A stretch of DNA of 64,000 bases, from NCBI GenBank assembly GCA_963816855.1, contig CAWFMA010000038.1, forward strand, positions 175,439 to 239,438, in the 5' to 3' direction. This DNA comes from DASTFP01 sp963816855. GTDB lineage: Bacteria > Verrucomicrobiota > Verrucomicrobiia > Chthoniobacterales > Terrimicrobiaceae. The notes beneath the pieces were generated by a model. That model saw nothing but the letters and a program-made list of their open reading frames with translations, did no database searches and had not been told where the DNA came from. This document shows, one piece after another, positions 33,544 to 42,089 of the stretch (position 1 is its first letter; each line of letters opens with the position of its first letter). The translations under genes and the position numbers were made by a program.

Positions 33544-35023
33544 AGTTACGTCGTAAGGTTAAGTTGAGTGAAGCGGTCATACGCCTCTTGCCAGCTTCTG
33601 AGTCGAGGGGCTGAAAGGCGTGGAGAGGAAAGGAATCGCGAACGATTTTGCGCAAGGCGTTAAGCGACTCAACCTGCCCGAGTGCGATGGCCTGAATCCC
33701 GATGTTTCCGGCCGCGGTTGCTTCCGCCGGCCCGGCGATGACTTCACGTTGAATGGCGCTTGCGGCAAACTGGTTCAGGAGCGCACTCTGGCTACCGCCA
33801 CCAACGATATGAAGTCGCGTCAGTGAACGCCCTATAAGCTGCTCGATTTCACTCAACGCGGTGCGGTAAGACAGCGCGAGGCTTTCCAAGATGCAGCGTG
33901 TATACTGGCCTGGAGTTTCCGGTGCAGGCTGGCCCGTCTCGCGGCAATACGCGGCGATGTTATCCGGCATTTCGCATGGCTTCGCGAAACGCGCGGCGTT
34001 GGGGTTGATCAGCGAGCGAAATGGCTCAGTCTTTTCCGCTTCCGCGGTCAAATTCGCATAGTCCAAATTGAGTCCCTGGCGTGCCCATGCCCGTCGCGAT
34101 TCCTGCAGGATCCACAAGCCGACAATGTTCTTTAAAAAACGTGTCGTTCCCCCGAAGCCCGCCTCGTTGGTAAAATTGTGTGCGCGGGCATCTTCGTTGA
34201 TGAGAGGCTGCGCCAATTCGACCCCGATCAGTGACCAAGTGCCCGAAGAAAGAAAGGCCCAGTCGCCATTTTGTGACGGCACGGCCGCTACTGCTTCGCC
34301 CGTGTCGTGCGAACAGCTCGCAATCACCCGCACACCAGCTAACCCCGTTTCGGCAACCAACTCCGGCAACAATGGTCCCAGAACGGTGCCCGGGGGGACC
34401 AGTTCCGGGAAAATCTTGCGTGGTATGCCGCACCGCTCAATGAGCAGTTCGGACCACGAGCGCGTGCGGGGATTGTAAAGCTGAGTGGTGCTGGCGTTGC
34501 TCTCATCCACGCGCGCCACGCCGGAGAAAAGATAGTTAAAATAGTCGCCAATCATCAGGAAGCAGTCCGCCAGTTCGAGCAGTGCCCGGCTCTTTTCGAC
34601 GTCCGAGGCGAGATGGTAAATCGTGTTGATTGGCATGAACTGGATGCCGGTCTCTTCAAAGATAAGTTTTGAACCGACGCTTTCGCGGACCTTTTCGTAT
34701 GTGGCCGCTGTGCGTTCGTCACGGTAGTGAAACGGCGGCGAAATCATCGGATGCACCGCATTGATGAGCACATAATCCACACCCCATGAATCCACGCTGA
34801 CCCCAGCAATCGGAAGGTTGCGGTTGGCGATTTCACGCAGCCCCGTCTTCAGTTCCTCGTAGATTCGGAGGACATCCCATCGCAGGGACCCCAGAACACG
34901 GACGACGGCGCTCGGAAAACGGTTGATCTCTTCCAAAGTTAAGCGTCCATTCTCAAGCCGCCCGAGCATGACGCGACCGCTTTCGGCGCCAAGATCGCAA
35001 GCAATATAATAGTGTGGATCCAT
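33533..35023 (-). CDS. rhaB: Rhamnulokinase
   Basis: 496 residues of the FGGY carbohydrate kinase family; phosphorylates L-rhamnulose with ATP. Starts ATG 35023: YIACDLGAESGRVMLGRLEN (phosphate-1 motif), then GVSVDSWGVDYVLI, SPPFHYRDERTAATYEKVRE, VIASCSHDTGEAVAAVPSQN, DWAFLSSGTWSLIGVELAQP and HIVGGGSQSALLNQFAASAI, ending GNIGIQAIALGQVESLNALR. The RhaB-specific HYRD and SSGTWSL phrases are present. Lies between the aldolase-like gene and the bifunctional enzyme, all within a few bases of each other. Confidence 0.95.
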   Translation of the reverse strand: MDPHYYIACDLGAESGRVMLGRLENGRLTLEEINRFPSAVVRVLGSLRWDVLRIYEELKTGLREIANRNLPIAGVSVDSWGVDYVLINAVHPMISPPFHYRDERTAATYEKVRESVGSKLIFEETGIQFMPINTIYHLASDVEKSRALLELADCFLMIGDYFNYLFSGVARVDESNASTTQLYNPRTRSWSELLIERCGIPRKIFPELVPPGTVLGPLLPELVAETGLAGVRVIASCSHDTGEAVAAVPSQNGDWAFLSSGTWSLIGVELAQPLINEDARAHNFTNEAGFGGTTRFLKNIVGLWILQESRRAWARQGLNLDYANLTAEAEKTEPFRSLINPNAARFAKPCEMPDNIAAYCRETGQPAPETPGQYTRCILESLALSYRTALSEIEQLIGRSLTRLHIVGGGSQSALLNQFAASAIQREVIAGPAEATAAGNIGIQAIALGQVESLNALRKIVRDSFPLHAFQPLDSEAGKRRMTASLNLTLRRNYEL

Positions 35024-35029
35024 TGTCTT

Positions 35030-35734
35030 CTAGACAGAGAAACTAAAGTCCTGGAATGCGGCCAAAAGGTCGCGGGTGACTTCGTCAGACATCGGGCTCA
35101 TTGCCCCCAGAGGCCGGCTTTGGATGATGGCTGCCGCAGTGGCTTCGAGCACTTCGAGTCGGTCAAATGCGTCGAGAACCGTGCGTCCGGCAACCATTAC
35201 GCCATTGTGCTTTAGGAGGGCTACGGGATTCGCGGGCGTGACAGCTCTTGCCACATCCACTCCATCGCCGAATAGGTGCTCGAAGGCAATCGTGCCGACA
35301 TCCTTCAGAAACAAGTAGCTCTCGGGGATCGTGCGGGTATCAAGCAGAAAATCGCTCACGCAAAACGCAGTTGCGAAAACCGGCAGCGCGTTCACGACAG
35401 CCTGAATTTCCGGGTATCGCTCGTAGATTGCAGAGTGCAGGCGGGCCGCACGGCTCGGTTGCTGCCCCGGTACGTACCGCCCATCATGAACGGCGACGAG
35501 GTCGCTTGGCAAAATCTCCTGTCGATCAGCGTGAGATGGTGTGATGACAAAAGAACTTCGATCGATACGCGCCGAGAAACTCCCCCAGGTGCTCGTCATC
35601 AACCGATGCTCATAAGCCCGGTGGACGAAATCGGATATTTCCTTGCGGAGTTCCTTTTCGCGGCTCGTCATGGATCGCGGCTCGCCTTCTGGTAGCAGGT
35701 TGCGTCCGCTATTGAAGAGTTCGGATCTGCTCAT
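35030..35734 (-). CDS. Class II aldolase/adducin-fold protein lacking metal ligands (probable pseudoenzyme)
   Basis: 234 residues. Fold segments are intact: EISDFVHRAYEHRLMTSTWG, then SFSARIDRSSFVITPSHADR and ILPSDLVAVHDGRYVPGQQP. At the catalytic positions it differs from L-fuculose-phosphate aldolase: the SSE glutamate region is SRAA, the His-x-His pair is Asn115-Ala-Leu117 (AVVNALPVFATAF), and the later Asn-His-Gly is His176-Asn177-Gly (LLKHNGVMVAG). So all four residues that bind zinc or act in catalysis are gone while the protein remains full length. It overlaps the 5' end of its intact paralogue (35709-36335) by 26 bases, suggesting coupled synthesis and possibly a hetero-oligomer. Could instead be a relaxed duplicate. 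Confidence 0.85.
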   Translation of the reverse strand: MSRSELFNSGRNLLPEGEPRSMTSREKELRKEISDFVHRAYEHRLMTSTWGSFSARIDRSSFVITPSHADRQEILPSDLVAVHDGRYVPGQQPSRAARLHSAIYERYPEIQAVVNALPVFATAFCVSDFLLDTRTIPESYLFLKDVGTIAFEHLFGDGVDVARAVTPANPVALLKHNGVMVAGRTVLDAFDRLEVLEATAAAIIQSRPLGAMSPMSDEVTRDLLAAFQDFSFSV

Positions 35735-36335
35735 CGCTCAGATAATGGACCTCTCCAAGTTGCTTGGCATTTAGTATGGTCTGTGCAGTGAACTCGAGAG
35801 TCTCGAAGCGTTGAAACGCTTCGGCTAAATCTCGTCCGCCGACGACTACTCCGTGGTTTTCCAAGACGACGCAATTCGGTCGTTCTCCGGAGGAAAACTC
35901 CGCGGCTATTTTTGCGCCGAGTTGGTTGCTGCCCGGCACCTCGTACCGAGCGAAGGCTACCTTCCCACAGACATTCCACGCTTCGGGAAAGAGTCTGGTG
36001 TCGGGTTCCTGGCTGCAAATACTAAAGCTTACAAGAGCGCCAGGATGCGCGTGAATGATTGCGCGGATATCCGGTCGCGCAGCGTAAATGCTCAAGTGGA
36101 ACGGGTTTTCCGAAGAAGGAGGATGCAGTCTCTCAACCGCTCCATCCTTTCCTATGCGTACGATATCCTGGCGGCGCAGACTGCCTTTGTCCACCCGCGC
36201 AGGCGTCATCCATTTGTCGCCATTCTCATCATGAATGGAAATGTTTCCTCCAGACGTGGTGGTCATGTTTCGCCCGTAAATGCGCTCCATGGTCGCCACA
36301 ATCTGGTCTCGGGGATGAAGACAGGAGAAATTCAT
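35709..36335 (-). CDS. Class II aldolase (L-fuculose-phosphate aldolase-like)
   Basis: 208 residues with the zinc/catalytic set: Glu76 in PPSSENPFHLSIY, His95 and His97 in AIIHAHPGALVSF and His161 in LENHGVVVGG. Also MTTTSGGNISIHDENGDKWM (phosphate loop) and ARVDKGSLRRQDIVRIGKDG. Members cleave sugar-1-phosphates to DHAP plus lactaldehyde; in this context it may act on rhamnulose-1-phosphate or related 6-deoxy sugars alongside the fused aldolase. Starts ATG 36335, 13 bases after rhaM. Its 3' end overlaps the ligand-less paralogue. Confidence 0.88.
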   Translation of the reverse strand: MNFSCLHPRDQIVATMERIYGRNMTTTSGGNISIHDENGDKWMTPARVDKGSLRRQDIVRIGKDGAVERLHPPSSENPFHLSIYAARPDIRAIIHAHPGALVSFSICSQEPDTRLFPEAWNVCGKVAFARYEVPGSNQLGAKIAAEFSSGERPNCVVLENHGVVVGGRDLAEAFQRFETLEFTAQTILNAKQLGEVHYLSDEQIRTLQ

Positions 36336-36348
36336 AGTCGATAAACTC

Positions 36349-36699
36349 TTATTTATCGGGTGAGTTCCGTGTCTCGTTCGGGACGCAATTGATATGGAAA
36401 ACTTCCTTGAGTTCGCGCGAGGCCGGGCTGTTGTCGGGGTTGCTCGGCATAAGATCTTTCATGTGCGCCCACCATCTCTTGCAAACCGCAGTCTCGGCTA
36501 TCGTTTCCCAGCGCTCTTGATCCTCGATTTCTGCATAAGCGAATAGCTCGCGCGTTTCGGGATGGAGGAAGATCGAGTAGCTTTGTACGCCGTGCTCTCT
36601 GAGTACCGCTTCCAACTCGGGCCAGATGGGCGAATGCCGTTGCTCATAGGCTTCTTCTTTCCCGGCATGCACCGACATCACGAAAGCCTTGCGTATCAT
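36349..36699 (-). CDS. rhaM: L-rhamnose mutarotase
   Basis: 116 residues. Interconverts alpha- and beta-L-rhamnose. MIRKAFVMSVHAGKEEAYEQ, then RHSPIWPELEAVLREHGVQS, YSIFLHPETRELFAYAEIED and KRWWAHMKDLMPSNPDNSPA with the end KEVFHIN match the RhaM family, including the conserved His and the WW-MxxxM stretch. Starts ATG 36699, 27 bases after the rhaA stop. Confidence 0.95.
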   Translation of the reverse strand: MIRKAFVMSVHAGKEEAYEQRHSPIWPELEAVLREHGVQSYSIFLHPETRELFAYAEIEDQERWETIAETAVCKRWWAHMKDLMPSNPDNSPASRELKEVFHINCVPNETRNSPDK

Positions 36700-36726
36700 A
36701 GGTGAGTAAGTTCCCCTTCGCCTTCC

Positions 36727-37986
36727 TCACGACCTCTTCGAGAGCACCGCGCTCTCATAGGACTTCACGTCTTCGAGCCACTTGGCCCCGACCGGGACGC
36801 CCTTCCGGCGGCAGTACTCGTTCCATACACTGCCGAAGGGAAGGGTCTTAAGTTCCTCGAGCAGCGCAAGGCGCTGGGTGTAATCGCCTGCTACTTCCAA
36901 TTCCCGCAGTTTCGGGGTCGGTTCCAGCAGCGCAATAAGAAGAGCTTTGATAGCGTTCCGGGTGCCGATCACCCAAGCCGCGATTCGATTGATACTGGCG
37001 TCGAAGAAATCGAGACCGAGTGATGTTCGGGAAAGGAAATCGCCCCGGACGAGTTCCTCCATGATCCCCTTGGTTGCGTCGTCGAGGGACACGACATGAT
37101 CGCTATCCCAGCGCACACCGCGGCTTACGTGCAGGACCACTCCTGGCACCCATCGCATAACCGAGCAGATCTTGTCTGCCAGCACTTCAGTAGGATGAAA
37201 ATGACCGGCATCGAGACAGTAGAGCTTTTGATTCTTAATCGCGTAGCCCAGGTAGAACTCATGGGAGCCTACAACATAGCTTTCGCTTCCGATGCCGAAG
37301 AGTTTACTCTCGACCGCATCGAGATTGTACTTCGGATCGATCGGTTCTGCGAAAATCTCGTCCAAAGCCGTTTCGAGCCGCTCGCGCGGCGCGTTGCGGT
37401 CAATGGGTGTATCCTTGTACCCATCTGGAATCCAGAAGTTGGTCGCTGCTGGTGTGCCAAGTTGCTGGCCCATGTCCGCGGCAATGCGCCGGCAGACCTT
37501 TCCGTGCTCGATCCAGAAAGAGCGCACGTTCGCGTCTACACTAGAAAGAGTAAACCCGTCGTTCGCCAAAGGGTGCGAAAAGAAGCTCGGATTGAAATCC
37601 AGACCCATACCCCGTTCCTTGCACCAGGCGATCCAGGTTTGGAAATAAGCGGGCGTCAGCTCATTGCGTGGAACCGCCTTCCCTCCGCCGAAGTCTGCGT
37701 ATATCGCGTGAAGATTCAGCCGATGCTTGCCGGGAATGAGCGCCAGAGCCTTATCCAAATCCTGGCGCAATTCCTCAAGAGAACGAGCCTTTCCGGGGTA
37801 GCTGCCAGTGGCTTGAATGCCGCCACCACTAAGTGTCCCGCCTCCCTGCTCGAATCCGCCAACGTCGTCACCCTGCCAGCAGTGTAGAGAAATTGGTATC
37901 GCTTCGAGCCGTTTCAAGGCTGACTCAGTATCGACGCCCATTGAGGCGTAGCTTTCCTTTGCCAAGAGATATTCTTCGTTGCTCAT
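36727..37986 (-). CDS. rhaA: L-rhamnose isomerase
   Basis: 419 residues, the same length as the E. coli enzyme. Metal-dependent isomerisation of L-rhamnose to L-rhamnulose. Diagnostic segments: IPISLHCWQGDDVGGFE, GIQATGSYPGKARSLEELRQ, KHRLNLHAIYADFGG, GLDFNPSFFSHPLANDGFTL, AVESKLFGIGSESYVVGSHE, CLDAGHFHPTEVLADKICSV and HVSRGVRWDSDHVVSLDDAT with GLDFFDASINRIAAWVIGTR. All metal ligands of the RhaA barrel are present. Starts ATG 37986 just downstream of an IS remnant that now separates it from the ABC ATPase start. Confidence 0.97.
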   Translation of the reverse strand: MSNEEYLLAKESYASMGVDTESALKRLEAIPISLHCWQGDDVGGFEQGGGTLSGGGIQATGSYPGKARSLEELRQDLDKALALIPGKHRLNLHAIYADFGGGKAVPRNELTPAYFQTWIAWCKERGMGLDFNPSFFSHPLANDGFTLSSVDANVRSFWIEHGKVCRRIAADMGQQLGTPAATNFWIPDGYKDTPIDRNAPRERLETALDEIFAEPIDPKYNLDAVESKLFGIGSESYVVGSHEFYLGYAIKNQKLYCLDAGHFHPTEVLADKICSVMRWVPGVVLHVSRGVRWDSDHVVSLDDATKGIMEELVRGDFLSRTSLGLDFFDASINRIAAWVIGTRNAIKALLIALLEPTPKLRELEVAGDYTQRLALLEELKTLPFGSVWNEYCRRKGVPVGAKWLEDVKSYESAVLSKRS

Positions 37987-38026
37987 AGGTTTTCAATAGT
38001 CCACATCGTGAAGAAGGTATAAGTGC

Positions 38027-38420
38027 CTAGAAGCTATCCCAAAACCTCCTTGACGAGCAAGAGAGCGCAGGCCATGTGGCGAGCTGAGATTTTTCCCAGC
38101 CAATGCAAAGGCGGCGATAGTTTTGGAGCCAGGCGATGGTGCGTTCGACCCTCCAGCGTCGTTTGCAGCGCCGCAGGGCTCGGCGGTCTTGGGTTGGAGA
38201 GCGATTGAGCCGGTTGGGTGCGATCATCTCCACACCCTGAGCGGCCAGCAACTCATCGAGACGGTCACTATCGTACGCTTTGTCACCGATGATTCTGGCC
38301 GGTGCGCCCTGAGCAATCATAAAACCAAAGAGTTGCTGGATGAGATGGCTTTCAGCTGGATTAGCTGGGGCGCTACATGCGGCCACCGGCAGCCCCCCTT
38401 CGATTTCGATGCTCCCCCAT
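38027..38420 (-). mobile_element. IS5-family element remnant, 3' part with one end
   Basis: Minus-strand transposase C-terminus: GGLPVAACSAPANPAESHLI, then RIIGDKAYDSDRLDELLAAQ, MIAPNRLNRSPTQDRRALRR and CKRRWRVERTIAWLQNYRRL (DKAYDSD and the catalytic Glu of the DDE triad). After an indel the natural end HMACALLLVKEVLG is in another frame, with the TAG inside the terminal repeat. The outer end CTAGAAGCTATCCCAAAA at 38027-38044 recurs at 15595. The 5' half of the element is deleted, joined directly to the truncated ABC ATPase. Confidence 0.8.
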
Positions 38421-38595
38421 CAGGTTGATGCGCTCCAGTAATCACTTTAATGAGCGTAGATTTTCCCGCGCCATTCTCACCAAGCAACGCGTGCACTTCG
38501 CCCCCGTGAAGATCAAAGGAGACGCCCCTTAGCGCGCGCACAGCCTGGAAGGACTTTGTAATGCCTTTTAGTTGGAGTAACGTGAGGGCTTGCAT
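38421..38595 (-). pseudogene. Sugar ABC transporter ATP-binding protein (RbsA/RhaT-type), N-terminal fragment
   Basis: ATG 38595: MQALTLLQLKGITKSFQAVR, then ALRGVSFDLHGGEVHALLGE with Walker A GENGAGKST and IKVITGAHQPDGG. This is the start of the first ATPase half of a sugar (ribose/rhamnose-type) importer of about 500 residues. After some 60 codons it runs into the IS remnant, so Walker B, signature motif and the whole second half are missing, as are permease and binding-protein genes. It is the first gene of the rhamnose operon, so the operon promoter should lie upstream in 38596-38760. Confidence 0.8.
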
Positions 38596-39229
38596 GTGAT
38601 AATACGGATATGGGGTGTTGCGTTTTAAGCTTTCTGTTCCTGGGTGGTTATCGATAAACTTTTACTTCACGAATGCTAATGACGCAATTCTACTAACTGC
38701 CGTTTGAGATGCACTAATTGACGTCACGGCATTCTCGCTCATTTGTGGATAAACTATGCGAATCTATGAAGCGGCGCCTTCACAATAGCGCCAATATCTA
38801 GCACAATAGCGCCACCGGTGATTTCTGTGTAAAGTCTGCCGACTACGCATTTTTCCCTGCACCAGAGCAAGAATGCCGCGCTCTACGGCAACTCTGTCTT
38901 GATTGGTGCCAAGACACGAAGTCGACAAATCTCCGTTGTTTAGAGGTGTCATTGCCCCCACTATCCGCCGAATCCATCGTGCGTGCGATGGGCTAAACAC
39001 CCCATTCCAACGGGCAGGCTGCACCAGTACGGTCTGAATGGCCTCTAACCAACGTCATGTATGGGTTCTCGACCCTCGCCCAGCTCAACTGAATGGCTTT
39101 GCGCGCTACCGACCAACTCGCAGCCCCTTCGAGAAACACTGCCTGGGCTGCTACGCAGCGCATTTACGGACCGATTTACCTTGCGCAATTCGCCACGACG
39201 ACCATCCGCAAGGCCTTCTGAGGGAACCT
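38596..39229. other. Rhamnose operon upstream region and unassigned DNA
   Basis: 38596-38770 is AT-rich and should contain the minus-strand promoter of the rhamnose operon. A TGCCGT/ACGGCA inverted pair (about 38700-38732) could be an operator half-site pair, unproven. From 38770 to 39229 open frames exist on both strands with no recognisable family. Confidence 0.4.
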
Positions 39230-39445
39230 TTAGTGGCACGCAGGAGAGGTAGATAGCCTTTCCTCCGAGGAAGTTAATGCGGAGTTTCGACGGAGGGAGA
39301 GTCTCCATACATCTACGAACAGTTCCTTCCAAATGTCCGAAGCAGTTGGGGCCGAAACGCGATCGAGTGCTTTCGTCGCGTACACGACCACCGAAGAATC
39401 AGGGTCGTCCAAAGCCGTCGCGAGAGCCGGCTTCTTCCTCGGCAT
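39230..39445 (-). pseudogene. HEAT-like fragment following a sulfatase half
   Basis: MPRKKPALATALDDPDSSVV then VYATKALDRVSAPTASDIWK looks like one HEAT/PBS-lyase-type helical repeat, then degenerates. It may be the tail of another sulfatase or HEAT-repeat gene joined at the break near 39445. Weak assignment. Confidence 0.3.
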
Positions 39446-39924
39446 TCAGGTGATAGGATTACGGAACCATTCGTCGAAACCGTGAGCGGTGGGCAGGAAC
39501 TCGTTGCGGTCACCCAAGTGGTTTTGCCGAATTGCGCGGTGGCGTAACCCGCGGACTTGAGCACTTCCGCAATCGTCGGGTCGCTCCTCTGGATTCCACG
39601 CGGCGAGCCGGGAATGCCGATGGTCGTCATGCCCGTGCGAATGGGCATTTGCCCAGTGATGAACGCGGCGCAGCCGGCCGTGCGACTGGGCTGACCGTAG
39701 TGATCGGTGAAGAGGATGCCGTCCTTGACGATCGAATCGATATTCGGCGTCCGGCCCATCATGCCATGCGTGTAGGCGCCAACGTTCCACATGCCGATGT
39801 CGTCACCCCAGATGACGACAATGTTGGGTTTCTTGTCACCGGCGCGGGCCGGAGCGAGCGCGCCAAAGAGCGCCGCGCCAGCCGTCAGCAGCGACAAGCC
39901 GTAGTTTAGGAGTTTTGGTTTCAT
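39430..39924 (-). pseudogene. Arylsulfatase, N-terminal half, with altered active-site motif
   Basis: ATG 39924: signal peptide MKPKLLNYGLSLLTAGAALF, then KKPNIVVIWGDDIGMWNVGA (first metal aspartates), then HGMMGRTPNIDSIVKDGILF and TDHYGQPSRTAGCAAFITGQ. The family motif here is SCTAGR, with the cysteine becoming formylglycine; this gene reads Ser-Arg81-Thr-Ala-Gly-Cys85, the two key residues exchanged. After an indel the frame gives GKNHLGDRNEFLPTAHGFDE, then YHLNAEEE, where similarity ends. About 165 of roughly 500 residues remain. Non-functional. Confidence 0.8.
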
Positions 39925-40146
39925 GTGTTGTTAGTGTGTTGTTTGTCGTGAAGGGGTTTGGTCACAAGACCTCGGCGACTGGCCGTAGCTGCATGTGGAC
40001 GATTTTAACAGTGGTGCTTGTGATCTTTTTTCAGTCATCTTTCATGCTCCCGACGTCCAGCCTTCTTTTGCCTCGCCTGCTTGCGTCGCCGGCAAGGCGG
40101 CGGCCATCGCGACGGCGGAGTTTTTCATGCTGTGTTCTTGCGTTTG

Positions 40147-40178
40147 AAAAAAGGGGCCGCCTTTCCAGGCGGCGCCCC
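40147..40178 (-). terminator. Rho-independent terminator after the sulfatase remnant
   Basis: On the minus strand: GGGGCGCCGCC, loop TGGAAA, GGCGGCCCC, then TTTTTT. It begins 15 bases after the stop at 40193 and is correctly oriented for it. Confidence 0.8.
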
Positions 40179-40192
40179 GTTTCAGCGTTTCC

Positions 40193-41290
40193 TTAATTGC
40201 CCGTGGCTTTGTTTCGCTGCTCCTCAATCTTGCTGAGATTGAAAGAGCCCGGCGTCTGGCTGGGCGGATAGTCCTTCATGGTCGTAAGGAACTTGGCGGC
40301 CATCGTCTGGAGCGGCACAAGCACGAAGGCCGGGTCAAGGAACCAGTCGTTGTAGGTGTTCGAGTTGCGCCGAGAACGTTCGAACGGGTCGCGGCGCAGG
40401 TTGAAAAGCAGCGGGACACGCAGTTGGACGTGGGGCTCGCGCCACACGCCAAAGGCTTCGCCGCGGTTCTCGAGGAAAATCACCTTCCAGTCGCTGTAGC
40501 GCATGGCCACGACCTCGCCGTCGTCGCTGACATAGATGAACTCGTTGCGGGGCGATTCCTTCACCTTGCCGCTGAGATAATCGAGCTGGTTTTAACCATC
40601 GAGGCAGTTGCGGTATTTCCGGCCGTTGAGTTCGACTCCCTGCCTGAGCTTCTCGACGATCTCCGTGTCACCGGCGGCGGCGGCGAACGTCGGCAGCGAG
40701 TCCTCGTGCGACGCGATGCCGGTGAGCGTCACCGAGGGAAATGCCCCGGCCAGCGCACGAAACAAGGGACGCGGTAGGCGCCCTCCCAGTCGGAGTTCTT
40801 CTCCGACCGGAATGGGGTCGCGCCCGGGTCGGGCCAGGTGTTGTAGTGCGGACCGTTGTCCGTCGAATACCGGACGATAGTGTCATTGGCGACGCCCAGG
40901 TCATCGAGCAGCTTGAGTAGCTCGCCGACTTGCATGTCGTGCTCGACCATGCCGTCGCTGTATTCGTCCTGGCCGGAGATGCCGCGGTGCTTGGCTTTCA
41001 CATGGGTGCGAAAGTGCATCCGGGTGCCATTCCACCAGCAGAAGAAGGGCTTTCCCTCGTTGACCTGCCGGGTGATGAATTCCTGGGCGGCGGCCATGGT
41101 TTCCTCGTCGATCGTTTCCATCCGCTTCCTCGTGAGTGGCCGGTGTCCTCAACGGTCTGGCCACCGTTGCCATCCGCCTTGGACCTAAGCACACCCGCGG
41201 GCCAAACTTCTTCAAGAACTCGGGATCCTTCGGATAATCCAGGTTCTCGGGCTCCTCTGAGGCGTTCAAATGGTAGAGTTTTCCGCCATT
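40193..41290 (-). pseudogene. Arylsulfatase, C-terminal part, frameshifted
   Basis: Enters as KLYHLNASEEPENLDYPKDP, then ETIDEETMAAAQEFITRQVN, KPFFCWWNGTRMHFRTHVKA, DTIVRYSTDNGPHYNTWPDP and EGAYRVPCFVRWPGHFP. After indels near 40560-40740 it continues KESPRNEFIYVSDDGEVVAM, DWKVIFLENRGEAFGVWREP and LRVPLLFNLRRDPFERSRRN, ending SKIEEQRNKATGN. The N-terminal catalytic part is absent. It overlaps the other sulfatase half only over YHLNA, with different codons, so the two are different paralogues cut at the same place. Followed by a terminator. Confidence 0.8.
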
Positions 41291-41373
41291 ATCGAGACTT
41301 CGTAAAGCTGGCGGACGCGTTTCTCTAGAATCTCGTCGGCCAACCGCAACCTTTAAACCGCCGCAGGCGATGA

Positions 41374-42081
41374 TTAATCACGTCGAGCATGAGCATGCGG
41401 AAAAGCAACCTCTTTCTCTTCGGCAGGAAGTGATGGTACAAGCCAGCGGAAAAGACCTGTCGCAGCAAAAGCGCCAACGATCTGTACCGCGATGAAGCCC
41501 GGTGCATCGCTCGGTCGAATCCCGGCAAATGTATTTGTGAAGGCTCGTGCGAGCGTTACCGCTGGATTGGCAAAGGACGTGGAAGCCGTAAACCAGTAGG
41601 CGCTGGTGATGTAAAGACCGATCGCCAGGGGGACGGCTTGGGAACGCAAACGAGCACAGCCCTGGATCACACAAAGCAGCCCGAAGGTGGCGACAAATTC
41701 GCTGAAAAGCTGCGCGCCGCCCGCTCGGGCGTGCTGCGAGACTTGCAAGAAGGCTTCGCCAAACATCAGATGCGCCGCTGCGACGCCGACAAATGCTCCC
41801 AACACCTGACCGAGGATATACGCCGGGACATCGCCCCAGCCAATTCCACCTTGGGAGGCGTCCGTTAGCGTCACCGCTGGGTTGAAGTGCGCGCCCGAGA
41901 TTGGCCCAAAGGTGAAAATCAGGGTCACTAGCATCGCGCCAGTGGCCAGCGTATTGGCAAGCAAAGCTATCGCCACATTGCCGCCCGCCAGCTTTTCACC
42001 CATGATGCCGGAACCTACGACCGCCGCGAGAAGGAATGCGGTGCCTAAAATTTCGGCGGCGATGCGGCGCGAAAGAGTCAT
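41374..42081 (-). CDS. Aquaporin family (MIP) channel in arsenic operon
   Basis: 235 residues, six helices with two NPA boxes: GAHFNPAVTLTDA and FANPAVTLARAFTN. Also EILGTAFLLAAVVGSGIMGE at the N-terminus. Start at ATG 42081 (MTLSRRIAAEI), 8 bases after arsM; a longer frame to 42117 would overlap arsM. Aquaglyceroporin-like channels in ars operons (AqpS type) let arsenite, or methylated arsenicals made by the neighbouring ArsM, leave the cell down the gradient. No ArsB/Acr3 pump is present, so this is the only arsenic exporter in the operon. Confidence 0.88.
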   Translation of the reverse strand: MTLSRRIAAEILGTAFLLAAVVGSGIMGEKLAGGNVAIALLANTLATGAMLVTLIFTFGPISGAHFNPAVTLTDASQGGIGWGDVPAYILGQVLGAFVGVAAAHLMFGEAFLQVSQHARAGGAQLFSEFVATFGLLCVIQGCARLRSQAVPLAIGLYITSAYWFTASTSFANPAVTLARAFTNTFAGIRPSDAPGFIAVQIVGAFAATGLFRWLVPSLPAEEKEVAFPHAHARRD

Positions 42082-42089
42082 TCGGCTTT

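Noticed and set aside
39430..41290. A single sulfatase gene in circularly permuted order
   Set aside because: The two halves overlap in protein sequence (YHLNA) but use different codons and residues there, so they come from two paralogues.
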